Of a DNA stretch of 64,000 nucleotides, positions 45,396 to 58,500 are shown piece by piece; position 1 is the first letter of the stretch, and the number at the start of each line of letters is the position of its first letter. Position numbers and translations under genes: made by a program. The notes under the pieces were generated by a model. It was not told the DNA's origin and did not search any database. It saw only the letters and a program-made list of their open reading frames with translations. The DNA comes from Pycnopodia helianthoides (taxonomy: Eukaryota > Echinodermata > Asteroidea > Forcipulatida > Asteriidae): the NCBI GenBank assembly GCA_032158295.1, contig CM063256.1:4512034-4576033 (forward strand). Direction: 5' to 3'.

Positions 45396-46319
45396 ATTTC
45401 AACCTCTTTCAACGTTGGCAATTTGAGTTACTCAAAAGAAAAATATGTTCCCAAACTGTTTAATATTCAGAATTACTTTTCCATCCATGACAAGATCATG
45501 AATGCTTCCAAAATCACATCTAACCAGTCCAGTCTGTTAGATCCACCTCTTTTGAACATGTTGTGTCTGTTGGCCGTAATGTAACAAAACATCAGTGAAG
45601 TACACAAAGTTAAAAACGTGGACATAATATTAACCAACAGATTCATAATGCCAGATCTGTTGTGTGTCATCATTTCTTTGCTTTGACTAACTTCTTTATA
45701 AGAGTAGATGAAGTTGAAAAACTTTAAAGTCATTATGTAGATATGCAACCCATTACAAGCTATAGCTGATCAAGTTCTTTTTTAATATTTACTTCAAATA
45801 CGTTGTCCTCATGCCAGGTATATCTAACGGCTACAACAACCGTACAAGCCTGGTCTTGTACAGTATATTGAACGAGGTTACAAAGATATGGATCTCATTA
45901 AATGTATACGTGGTATTATAATGCTCATCAAACGCTTGCATGGTTTGGTTAACATCCATTATGGACACAATGCCTTGATAAAATATTAAGCGCTGCTCAG
46001 TCATAAAAAAGACAGTCGAAACAATTTGCTTAGTGGAGCTTAGCATGTTATGAAAACAGACTGTTTATTAATCAAGCCTTTCAAAGATAATATGAAAGCA
46101 TGTATATTGAAGAGGGATGAGAAATTCAATATTATTCTCTGAATTCCGACTCTCTTTTTTATCAAAGTGGTGGGGAAAAATACCTTTTGGCTGCTACTTT
46201 ACTAGCGCTGTACTTGTACTAGCTCCATGAAATTTAAAACTCCATTTCATCATTTTAACATACCTTCCAAAATTTGGATCGTACTTTTAGTCCGTTTTTT
46301 ACCCATCAGCCCAATAGGC

Positions 46320-46700
46320 TAATGGGGGTATTGCCATTGTTACTGTCTCCTATAAAGACTACTTAAGAGCACACTACTTTGAATAAACCAACCGGCTCTC
46401 ACAGAGCCATCATCTCAAGTTTTCACGAAGAGACAATTACATGGTGTATCCGTAAGACTAAATTGATTAGGCTTTTCAGTCATAGCTCCAACACTTTGGA
46501 ACCAGCTACCCACCCACATTCAAGCAGCTCCTTCATTGGACACTTTTAAATCTCAACTTAAAACCCATCTGTTTTGTCAATCTGGTTATAGCGCTTAGAA
46601 ACTTCCGTATTTAGCGCTCTATAAATGTTGTAATTATTTATTATTATTATTAGTAATAATTAATTGATGTAATAGTAATATGAGTATAATCTAACATTAA
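46320..46700 (+). repeat. 3' flank of lectin unit B, second part
   Basis: Resumes homology with 37560-37730 and 63200-63368, through ACCAACCGGCTCTCACAGAG and the AGTAATAATTAATTGATG block. It contains the LINE tail 46471-46648, absent from A and C. Confidence 0.75.
46471..46648 (+). mobile_element. 5'-truncated CR1/L2-type LINE tail
   Basis: Encodes FSVIAPTLWNQLPTHIQAAP, then SLDTFKSQLKTHLF and a TAG at 46596-46598, followed by GCGCTCTATAAATGTTG and a short (ATT)n tail. Unoccupied versions of the site exist at 37681-37692 and about 63318-63330. Confidence 0.85.
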
Positions 46701-47471
46701 CTCTATCAGGACCTGTTTTTTTGGACTAAAGGGGACGGGGGCACATAATGCCCCTACTCCGTATTTTTTATTAAACTTGCCACGAATGTAAATTTTACAA
46801 AAATCTACAAAATAACGTAAATAAAGTATTTTGGTAGTTTTTTTTTAGTCAAACATTGTATTTTTGTTTCTTTTTCCAAATTTATATAACACTTTGAAAT
46901 CTTTGAATTTTCGACATAATCAATAACGTGACATTGAATGTATTTTCTTTGGTCACCATTGGGGCACTAAAATTATTGGTTTAACATCATATTGTTTAGT
47001 TTTCCACGTACAAAGCGATATTCCCACCAAATTTATGGGCCTAAAATGTGTAATGGGCCTGGATGATGATTCTATAGCATTTCTAGGCCTGAAAAGTTAA
47101 AATCTAGCATGTTAAAAAAAAAATCTGTTGATAAAAAATTTTACACGTAATTACGAAGTGGAAACGCAAATTCCAAGATGGCTACCGAATTTGGCACCCA
47201 TTTGAATTTTTACAATACATTAAACGCTTTCTCACGTGACACATCATTACCACTTTCTCGGGAAAGATTCCAAAAACAAGTGTAAACTTTGTTGAAAGAG
47301 ACAACGAATCTCTTAAAACGTAAAAAACGTATCGGACAAACGGTTGTCATGGTAAGAGCTGAACCCTGATAGCAATTATTTTTTTAAACAAAAAAATATG
47401 AATTTGGTGACGATCGAAAGCAGCGTTAAAAGGTATGGGCCAAAAATAAGGTGCCAACTGTCCTGATAGTG
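46701..47471. mobile_element. TTAA-flanked element with CTATCAGGAC ends, unit B copy
   Basis: TTAA at 46697-46700 and 47472-47475. Left end CTCTATCAGGACCTG, right end CTGTCCTGATAG. 771 bp. Unit C has a shorter copy (63369-63755). Unit A has the empty TTAA at 37727-37730. Confidence 0.75.
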
Positions 47472-47564
47472 TTAATTATGTTCTTGTTAAAATTCTTTCT
47501 AAACACTTCAAAATAAAAAAAATACTATGCACAAAAACACACGTCTCACTTAACAATTCTTGAC

Positions 47565-47700
47565 TCCAATCATCCAGCCCTTCAATATTAACCCTATCCA
47601 ACCCAAACTCTCCAAAACTATAATCCTAACCAAAACAGACCCAGTCGTTAATAACCCTTACTAGCCCCAACACTTCAAAATAACACTAACCTCTTTTTAA
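47565..47700. repeat. CCCTAACC-like degenerate array, unit B
   Basis: Weaker copy of the unit A array (TTAACCCTATCCAACCC, ACCCTTACTAGCCCC) at the same relative position downstream of the TTAA element. Confidence 0.6.
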
Positions 47701-47919
47701 ACCTTGCAGTGATGCACTCAACCACAGTGCACTGGCACATATCAAGAAAAACATAACCATTTCAAAATGGTAGATCCCAACCCCGTGATACTCCTTGATA
47801 TCCTGCAGTGTGCAATACACACGTTTTAGGAGTGGTGTCAATCAACAGGAACGTCAATTTGGTCAGGAGGGGTGGTGGAAAAAAATGTCTTCATAGCTCA
47901 TGCACAAACTCCTATCTCT

Positions 47920-48175
47920 GCGGCACGTGCGCCACAGATCACTACCACAGCTTAGTGGTAAGGCATGTTGTGTCTGACCGCTCTAGGTTCAATGGCCTTT
48001 TGTGAATGAAGGTCTTGTGATCTTGTGCCGACAGCAGACTGCTTTAGCAGACACAAATCATTTAGATAAGGCAGAACAGACCCTCTTAACCTATCAAATG
48101 GGCCTGCCACACCTCTCTGGCAGGATGACGTAATACCGTTGGGACAAAACAGGTGCATTGTTGCAGGGTTAAAAA
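47920..48175 (+). repeat. Possible tRNA-derived SINE
   Basis: AGCTTAGTGGTAAGGC (A-box-like, 47949-47964) and TCTAGGTTCAATGGCC (weak B box) are followed by a non-tRNA body. Only one copy is seen, so this is tentative. Confidence 0.3.
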
Positions 48176-48229
48176 ACAATATCGGTTTGAATTAATGTAT
48201 TTGATGTTTATTTAATAATAAATTAATCG

Positions 48230-51200
48230 CTAGTCGTGTCACCGTCTCCCCGCCTGCTTCCGGTTAATCGAGTTGAGAAAAAGTGCCGCAGCATACGCTT
48301 CATCCCCCCTTGCCATGTAGATATAGCGCCCCCACACGATGTAAACAGTCTTTGGCTGTGACTTGAAATAAAACGCGTTTACGAAGCATTTAAGCTAACT
48401 AGTTTGCGTAAGAATTGATTAACGACTGTTTTAATGTTACCTTCAACCCTCTGTATCCATTAATAAAAAGGCAAACTGTTTCAATTTCCTCATCGTTTGA
48501 ACCTTGTTGCCATTCCTTGCTCTTATCAATAAGCACAAGATACGGTAATATTGTCTGGGGGAATACCTCTCAAAGTAACTTGTGTAAAATGAAGGTGATG
48601 CAAAAGAAAGTTATACTCATTAAAGCTCACACTGCACCCTTGTATAAAACAATATAGTTTATTACGTAATCATGAAATTAATGTTCATCAACAATGTATT
48701 ATGCACAAGTTCTCAACTAATCAACTTCATCATCACCCCTTGTTAGAACATTTCATGATAATAGTAAGTTTCATATCAAACCAGATTTTCATCTTTATTT
48801 CATCTTCCCAAACATAGAACAGCCACATTTCAACATAGTTTATTATTGTCTGGGCCTTGTAGCTGGAGTAATCTCCCCGCGTAACATAAACTTCTTGCAG
48901 GAACGCAGTTTCCTTTCAATGCAAGCTCAAAGAGCATACATTTTTCAAAATCTACAATCTAATTCCTGGAGCTTCCTCTAATAGTTTTTACCTATATTGA
49001 GATTTCTCTATTTCACCTGTACATGCTGTTTTATTGTTTATTGAACCCTCTTATAATTTCCTAATGTACTGCATCTGTTATAAGTTACATCTCTCTGTAA
49101 CCACTTAGTTCAATAATTTCCCTAAACCTCTCGACAAATAGGACCATTTACTTCAGGGCCTATGTCATTCAGCATACCTCAAACCTTAAGTCACAATTTG
49201 GCAAAATGTGTACACTGTATCCCTTTTCTTGGGCTCTCAAAGTCTTTCCAGAATATAATATTTTGATGGCCTACAACAAAAATAATGAGGCCGACGCTCC
49301 GTTTCCTCCCTATTTAGTGGGGTGTTGGATGAGGCGCTGGGACCGAGCGAAACGGACCCGTGGATGATCTTGAGGCTTGCGAATGGCATGATTGGGAGAG
49401 GGCGCCCTTTGTCTCAAGATGACTGACGGCCACTGGCTCGAATTTTGTATGTTAGGAACGACCATGAGTGCATTAAACAATAAAACTGAAATGAGAAAAG
49501 ATAAAGAATAACTTACATATTTCCTTGGTCGACCATGACTGCTCACATCATCGTTGAAACTCTCGAAACGAAAAGGCAATCTAACACCGTCTTAATCTCG
49601 TTGTGCTCTCCATGCCCACACACACTATCTGAAAATTGCAGATTGACCTTTGACCTTCAGTGCCTCCAAATAAAACCACAGTTGCTTGAGGGCGCCTCTT
49701 CTGGGTAGCTTATATCAAAAGTGCAGTACAAATAGCAAACCTGGTCGATAAATAAATGAAATAAAAAGCTGCATTCAAAAAGTTAGCTAATTTCAATTCG
49801 AGAAACAGGTACTCGAAGGTACAGGTAGAGTGGTGCTTGTGGTGGAAAAGGGGGCGGGTGAGGGGGTGATGTCCGATGACGTCACGTAATAAAATTCGCT
49901 GCGAAAAAGTAATAGATGAAATGGAACGTTATACCGTTTTAGCGACCTTTGTGGCCCCCTAACGCACACGCGTTACGTTGTCAGCACACGCTTCAATTTT
50001 GATGTAATGAACGTGTTTTTTTAATTATTTTTTGTGGAAATGACACAGAGTGAAATTTCATAATAATTTAATCAACCTTACGCACATGACGTCAACTGAG
50101 TATGTCAATGAGAAGGTTGCTCATTGGACCATCCTGTGCGCTGCGCCATCTTTAATGGCGGTGTTAGTGACGTCATCGTGTAAGCTCCGTAGTGTCACGA
50201 GAAATTAACTAGCAATAATTCAAACATAGTTTTAATTGTTTGAAAAACAGCAACAACAACAACAACAACAACGACACTGACATCAAAAACAGTAATACCT
50301 ACTGAAAAGTTTGAATAATGTCTTAATTTAGTCCATTAGGGCCATTTTAACAATGTTAGTTTAACAAGGTGCAAAAACAAACACTCACTGAAACAGAAAA
50401 AATGTTATAACGATAACCTATATGCAACTCCCATTGCGCATGATCGGTGCGTGAACTAGGCAGCACCGCGGCAACCACCATGTCGCGCTAATTTTGAAGC
50501 AATGCGGTATACAACTACAAAACCTAAGGTGGTATTGAAAACTCATATTGAGATGAATCTTAGTGTTTTGTGAAATCGATCCCTGCCATACTTATACATG
50601 TAAACTACATTATGCCGTCCAGCTTGGAAGCCTGTTTTTTTGTTAAACTGCGCTCATTCTCCCAAGATGTATTGTGGAATATTTACTAAGATGGCGCTTG
50701 TATATAGGATTGGCTATTATTGAGTTACATTATTTTGACGTCTGGTCTGTCCTTGTCAGTCAAAACGACAATCTTCTGAATTTATATCTTACACAATTAC
50801 CGACTGAAAACCCGTTTTAAATGATAAGAATACAACTTTAGGGGATTAGTTGCCACCACTACAATATTAGATTCCATTTTACATACATTGATATGGAAAG
50901 CATGGGGGGGGGTCAAACGTCAAACTGTAAGGCTAAACTACGCTTAGCCTTGGAGCTATTAATTATTAGCCATTACTGGGTGAAATGAACCATTTGGTTT
51001 TCAGCTGGCGTCTTCTCTAGACTTTACAGGGCATGAACGCTGCACTGCCCAGGTTGTTTCTCGAGTAAAATTGTGTTGCAAAGATTAGTTAAAAGGGCTT
51101 TATTCAAACAATTGGTTGATTGACCAAAGAGACACATGTGGGCTAATTTCAAAAGAAAATTTGCTTGAATTGATTGTATTTAGTCAAAAAGGTCTGTACC

Positions 51201-51840
51201 TAATGGTTTAACCTTTTAGCCACTGGACCGCCCAGCCGCCCAAAGCAATACACCGTAACATGGGATAGGAGGAAACGCACACCAGCTTATGTTTGGAGAG
51301 GGGGAAAGTAACATTAAAATAAAACTTAACAGTCATTGGTACGCGTTGGTTGAGACAATGGCAATAGTTTATACAGATCATTTTTTAAACTTTCGCCCTT
51401 CACAGTTAAAAGTTGAATTGTCAAAAATGTTACGCTAATGATGATAAGTTCTGTAGCCCAAAAACCACGCTCATTTTTAACAACATATTTTTTCTTTCCT
51501 CATGATGATACTGTCGAATACTAATGGTTAGCAATTTATCAGTATGAGCAGTTGACGCTAAGCAACAGCCTCTAAAACTATTGTGTTCATTTCAACGTTA
51601 TGAAAAATAACCTCCGTGAAATTTAGCAATAGCCGTTATTGTTAATTTCCCTTGGGACATATCTCCTCCGAAATTGAAATAATATGTTAATCAGAGAAAA
51701 TATTAACGAAAAGGACAAAAATTGTACATAAATAACAAGCCTTGTGTATCTTTAAAAATATTTTAAACCAGTAATTTACTTAGAGATTCTTAACTATGAA
51801 AACTATGAGGGTGTTAATTCACGGAGCGTTTTAAGCGGCA
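48230..51840. other. Spacer between lectin units B and C, no gene supported
   Basis: Contents that can be named: the truncated 44.16-kb-type element (49117-49323), a (CAA)n run near 50250-50271, a truncated GGGTCGATTTCACAAAG MITE (50553-50584), and poly-G at about 50905-50912. A minus-strand open frame at 49510-49579 ends SHGRPRKY at a good GTAAGT donor but starts without an ATG. I do not call it. Confidence 0.45.
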
Positions 51841-51849
51841 TCAATATGA

Positions 51850-52231
51850 AAACGTGTTTACTTGGATTCGTTGCATATCTTCTGTCTACGAGAAAACATT
51901 TTGCTGAAAATTTAGAAGGTCAGTTTATTTTCATCTCATCTAAATATCTTACTACGCCACAGCTGATTATGCATGACTCAAAATCATAATGAGGCTATTT
52001 TCCTTTCAAGTTGTATGTATTATATTATATTTTATGAGGTTTGTATTGATTGATTTATCGCTGTTAATGGAGAGCTCCGCGTTGCGCAGTTTCTTGTTGT
52101 GACTTTATGATCTGTGTTTTTGTTGCTAATAGAAGGATCGCGGTGCAGTAGCGTTTTGTGAAGGTTGCACCTTCTTAGTTTTTTGTATTTCTGGCAGCAA
52201 TTTCTGTATTTGTCAAGAGATGGTCTGCAAA
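51850..52231 (+). promoter_or_regulatory. Conserved 5' flank of lectin gene 3
   Basis: Shares GAGCTCCGCGTTGCGCAGTT-type blocks with gene 1 and ACTACGCCACAGCTGATTAT with gene 2. Promoter role is inferred from conservation next to the starts only. Confidence 0.55.
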
Positions 52232-52523
52232 ATGTTGGCGAGCAAACTGCTGGGTGTTGTTGGTATATTTATGATGGCAAACTACGCTGCCGTAAATGGG
52301 CGGTGTAAGGCTCCGCAATGCCCTCCTACTTGGAGCCAGTGGCATGACAAATGCTACAAGATGCATGATGCCGAAGTTACATGGGAAGAGAGCAAGAAGA
52401 TTTGTACTAAGTTAGGCGGCAAGATTGTTGTTCCAGAATCCAAAGAAGAATTACAACACCTCCTCAACATGTGCACTCCCTGCGACAGGTTCTGGATTGG
52501 TTGCAACGACATTGAAGTTGAAG
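52232..52523 (+). CDS. Lectin gene 3 exon 1
   Basis: Intact signal peptide and N-terminal CRD half. ATG at 52232 is the position shared by all paralogs; the upstream ATG at 52220 also occurs in gene 2 but not gene 1. Donor G|GTTAGT. Confidence 0.88.
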
Positions 52524-55500
52524 GTTAGTACACAATTCTAGAAATGGTGTTCATTATACTGTCCTCATAATTAGTTTAATTTTATGACAAATCACCAACA
52601 CGAGGCCAAAAGGCCACCAAGGGTTGGTTAGGGCCGCATGAAAAAATAACAAACAATTTTATTAGAGGAAATATATGTTAACGTTCCTCTTGAACTGTGA
52701 CAAAGTTGGTGGAAAACAAGATACATGTAGGGAGTCCCAAATTGCAGCGGTGTGGCATACCATATTATTTACATGAGTGGCGTAAATCTTAGTTCAACGA
52801 AGAAAATATTTGTGTATGAAATCAAATCTTCTTAAAAATTATTTTATCAACAATTTTCTAGAATAAAAATAGGACTACCAACAGCAATTTGTTATCAATA
52901 CGATTACAATTTTTCAACAAAACAAATAGATTGTTAAAATTAACATGAAAACAAAGTTAAAACTTGGGACGAGAATGTTGTGCTTTTTGGGGGGAAACGC
53001 TATTTGCCAATCACGCCCAAGTTTGTGCGACCGTTACATAGGTTTAATAGTATAATACATGTTTTGTGTGTTCAAGCATATAGGCCTGTACATGAAACAA
53101 CAAACTTGTGAAAAGTTGGGCTTAATTCGTTTCATGAGTCACACAGGAGAAAATAGTGGGGAAAAAAATAAAAACAAAACAAAAAATCACGCGCAATGTT
53201 GAGAATGTAGACACATTGTCACTATCTTTGTTACATTTATGTTACTTTTATACATTTCACGGCCGAATTTTACTTTCCCAGCAATATAATATACTTTTTA
53301 TAGATCTGACATAAACTACGTTAAACTAAAGTATTTGAAGAACAGAATCGCACACATGTAAAACTCAATTTGGTTGGGGCCAACTTGGTCCCAGAGGTTT
53401 GATTCGCATGAGACTTGCACATATTACTGAATGTGGTTGGGTGCGGGTGGATTGAAGTTCCAACCATTAGCTGGCATTAGCAATTAAGTAGTTTAATCAG
53501 CCATTGACTTTTAAATCAGTCAGTGAAAAAAAAAACATTTAAAAATAATGAGATCGACATCTTTTATAAACGTGGCAAAGTAAGTTTTTTTTTTTAATTA
53601 TAGTGCTACATCGACTTTGCTGCGTTTCTGGTCACACTAGGGATTGTCGCCCCATAGTCTAGTCAATCTGTGCCAATAAATGGCTTGACCTAGACAAAAT
53701 TGCAACATAAATTATTTTGTTTTGCAAGTGTCTATTAAAACCCTCCCAAACAACATATCAAAAAAGTAGAAAAAGGGAAGTAGGGGAAATATGCCTAATT
53801 TGCATAAATTAAAAGTTACCGCTTTTTCAGTAAGCTAATATATAATATAAATCCTATTTTTCACACAATATTTTCATGGGTGTGTCACTGCATATTCTTC
53901 AAACACATACGAGCGAGACAAAAATCCAAGATGGCAGCCATTTTTCAAGATTGCCGACATTTTCCCACCAAAAAGCGAATTGTCGCTAGTTACTGTAAGG
54001 GGTATATAAACCCTTTGACATAAATAAACTTACAGCACTGCTCATGACAGTATGCAATACACATCCTGATTTTATCCCCTAATTATAGGCCCTTTCCTTG
54101 CCACTTTAGCTACTGACAGCTTGAGTGAGGAGTTTGAAGAGGTATATGCCCTATTTTAGTTCACATAACTCTTAAAACCAAGTCATCTGGGCAGTGTTAC
54201 ACCAATTCTATATATAACCATCGTTTTTACCTTTATTATTAGCAAAATCTAATTTACCATTACATTTGGGGGTCATACACTTTCTTGCAGCCTTTTCCTT
54301 TTATGGGAAATTCAACTTCTCAAAATTGTTTAAACACTGCATGTAAGTTAGAGTTACTTTGGAATGATTCCTGAAAGTGTAATAAAGTTGACAATTGCTG
54401 ATTTGAATACCTTTGGCATAAGTGGATATTGTATATGAGGATTACTAGTGATAAACACTGTAGAGAAATGTCATACCACCGAGTCTGAAACATAATATTA
54501 GCGCAGTGGTCATCCAAATGAGATTATTATCTTACTAACTTGTGAGAATTAAATTTTGGCTGGAAAATGGCGGCCATCTTAAAAAATGGCAGCAATCTTG
54601 GATTTTTTTCTTGGTCATATGTGTTTGGAGAATATGCAGTGACTATATCTATGAAAATATTGTTTGGAAAAAAATTATTTATATTATTTATTACTGAAAA
54701 TAAAGGCAAAAGCGGCAATTTTTAATTTATGCAAATTAGGCATATTTCCCCTACTTCCTTTTTTCTATTTTTTGATATGCTGTTTGGGAAGGTTTAAAAA
54801 AAGACAATTGCAAAGAAAAAAATATGTTGCAATTTTGTCTATGTCAAACCATAGATTGACTAGACTACTATTCCTTACTCCATCTTGGTCCGAAGACCTC
54901 ATGGTCTGAGTATTTTCGACCCCATCCCTAACGCTTGAGTTTGCTGAAAAGATGTTTAGGCCTAGTTTTCAAGACTCTTGCTTGCAGTAGATTAGTAGAA
55001 TCGTGGTTCAAATTTCAGAATATATCCAAGGTTTGTTATTTACGTACAATATTGTCCTCCTCGTTATTATTGTCCTTAAAAATAGATTATTTCGGGTTGA
55101 AAAGTCCATATAGGGAACGGTTAGTGCCTCTCATTAACGGCTACCGGTAATTGTTATGGCGATTATTTTGTACAAGGATGAACACATCTAGTTTTAAAGG
55201 CTTTTACCTGGCATCAAATGCTCTTACTGATTAATTGCTACATGTAATACATTAGTTTTTGACATTATCATGATGATGAAAGAAAGATATATTAAAGCTA
55301 AATAATTTCATCGTCATTAAAAATTTACAAGTCAACTGTGAGAAGAAAGAAAAAACTAATGATCCATCAAAGCCTTTAATAATATTGTGTTCATCCTTAT
55401 TAAAAAACAATCGCCATAAAAATTACCGGTAGCCGTTAATGAGAGGCAGTTATTGTTCCCTTTGGAACTACCACTTGTGAACCTAAAATAATGTTTTATC

Positions 55501-58500
55501 CAATGACAATATTAACGAAAATGACGCTATTGACCTTTTCGCTCTGCATTGTAAAAGCAATTTCATGTATCATGTTTTGTTATTACTATTTTTAAATAGT
55601 TTTTATACGCAGCATTATTATTATTATTATTTTATAACAGTAAATTACGTGCTTATATTCGAGTTACTTATATATATGTATGTATCGTCTAAATTCATTC
55701 ATTGGCTTGTTTTTATTTTATTTTATTTAGACCTAGAATTGAAAACAGTTTTTGTTTGTATCTATGTATTTCATATATCTTTTTTAGCTGTTCCGACATA
55801 GCAGTCGGAACAGCTTTTGTTTTCGTCAGGATTTTTATTAGCTGTTCCGACATAGCAGTCGGAACAGCTTTTGTTTTCGTCAGGATTTTTATTTGTTTTT
55901 ATTCTTCTTCTTCTTATTCTTTCCTTCCGTCAAAACCCCGTTTGATTAGTACACACATTTTGTGACCGCAAAAAGTCAAACTTGGCTTAGTATAAAAGAG
56001 TCAGATCCTATATCAAATTAAAGCTTAGGTCATGAAGTTATAGTTAAATGTAATTAGCTTAACTTAATCAATTAGTTTACTTAGTTATAATGACATGAAT
56101 ATTTAATTAGCCAATTTTGAGACCACTGTATCTCAAAAAGTATAGCCCCGATCGTCAAACTTTTTTCAGTTTTAGACTTCTGGTATACTGTAGATGTGCA
56201 TGCCGGCCTAAAATTACGGACGACGTCATAATGACGTCATATATTGCGCCTTTTTGTATCTGTGTACAAACACATAGGATAAAGTGAAAACAAATCCGCC
56301 TTCCAGAAACATAATTTTTCAATTAAGCTCAAATTAAATGTCCTAGACTACACAAATCTTTCTTAAAACAAGAAAGATGTTGTTGATGGTCAATTTAAAA
56401 ACATAAAAACTTATCAAAACATTGTCAGTAGAAAAAACCTGAATTCCCAGGCAAATTTTCACGGAATTTGTATGGCGTCTAATTAGGTTTCTATTGTCAA
56501 AAACTTTTAAAATACTAAACTCGTTTTGAAGTCCTAGACCCATTTGTAAACCCTTTAGTTGCTTTTTTTGTAGAATATACAAAGAGTCAATCCTGTCGCC
56601 GACTTACACAAGTCTACGTTTATTCACAATCACGGCAATGCGTCGGAGATTTCCTTGATATTCGGTTCCTAACCGGTTTGAGGACCCATTGCTTTGTGCA
56701 CAGCCCATTCGATTTGTACATGAGCAACACATGTACATGTAATTCCTACGAAGGTTAGATATCTGTGTACAAAAGCATTGTACACGATGGACGCGAGACA
56801 TTCAACTTGGTTTTTGTGTAATTTGCACGGAAAGCGAGACGAATTTGATGTGGCAATACCATCGTGTGATGAACTAGTGATTGCAAAATAAGAGAATATT
56901 AAGAATTCTTACATTTAAATGGATAGTATTAGATTGTCTTTATAAAATTGGGCTCCCGGGCTTTGTGAACGTGGTGTTTTCACGGTTGAAATATAATGCC
57001 ATTGACATTTCCCGGTACTGAAAAACAGAGCGTGCTTTCAATGCTTACTTAAAAAAACTGTTTTGTGGACTAGACTGCACCGAATTCAACAACATTTGCA
57101 AATTGTTCTTTCCATAAAAGGTAGTGATCTTTTTTTTGGTTTGTTACAACAGTAGTCGCCAGACACACAAAGCCCGCAGGTCACTTCAAGGTGTGGGCTA
57201 CGAATCAATTGTTTTCCAGGGGCCATTAACACATACTCCTGGAGCTGAAACAGGGGACCCCCTTTACAGTTCATAAGGATTCAGGATTGGGTGTCATTCC
57301 TGGCTGGTACAAAGCACTACTTCACCAACTTTTACGAAGCAAATATGCTCAAGGACACTAGTGTCAAGACCGGAGTTTGAACCCACACCCCGATGACTTA
57401 GCCACCAGAGCTCGAAGCCGACGCAATAACCACTCGGCAACGACACGCCACATGATATGTCAGGCATGATAGTGTAATGATTCATTATTTCCCATTAGCC
57501 ATCAAATATTCGATTTTATGTATTCACCATAGCCTTGCTATAACTTTCCTTAGTTTTTACAAGCAAAACGATTAAAATTCTTAATTAATTAATTAATTAC
57601 ACGATCGTCACATGAATAATTCATTAGTCAATCTTTTTAGCACTATATTTCAAAATACAACCCCCTTTTCAAACTGTTTTCATTTACAGACTAATTGCGA
57701 ATTGGAGATTAGCCTTGGGTTGACTTTATCTTCCGGGTCAACCGGAAGTTCGAATATATCTCAAGATGTACGCATACGATTTTAATATTTTTCGGTTAAA
57801 CACTCATTTGGCATAAAAATTAGCAAAGTGTTATTGTGACCCTAAGTTGACCCTAACTTCCGCGTCAACCGTTTTTAGGCACATTTAATTATTATTATTA
57901 TTCTTTCTCTCTGCTTTACTTTTAATGTAAAAAATGTTAAAATTCTTAATTAATTAATCACGTGATCAATTAGTAAATCTTTGCAGCACCATATCTCAAG
58001 AAGTAAACGGGCGATTTTGAAACTTTTTGTATAGTTATAGACTCCTTGGCACTCCTTGGCATTAGAGATTAGGCTTAGGTAACCGTGACCTCAAGTTGAC
58101 CTTACTTCCGGGTCAACCGGAAGTGAGACCATATCTCAAGAATTATACAACCGATTTTCAAACTTTCTTCAGTTATAGACTCCTTATGCATTAAATATTA
58201 ACTTTGAAAAACCGTGACCCCAAGTTGACCTCTACTTCCGGGTCAACCGGAAGTGGGACCATATCTCAAGAAATATACAACCGATTTTGAAACTTTTTTC
58301 AGTCATAGACTCCTTGGGCATTGGAGATTAACTTTAGGTAATCGTGACCCATGTTGACCTCAACTTCCGGGTCAACCGAAAGTGGGACCATATCTCAAGA
58401 ATTATACATCCGATTTTCAAACTTTCTTCAGTTATAGACTCATTAGGCATTAAATATTAACTTTGAAAAACCGTGACCCCAAGTTGACATTTACTTCCGG

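Noticed and set aside
49510..49579. Minus-strand frame ending SHGRPRKY at a good GTAAGT donor
   Set aside because: It has no ATG in frame before an upstream stop, no acceptor and no known homology.
57380..57460. tRNA-Leu/Ser-like head
   Set aside because: It continues into a body shared with 4095-4465; this is a SINE.
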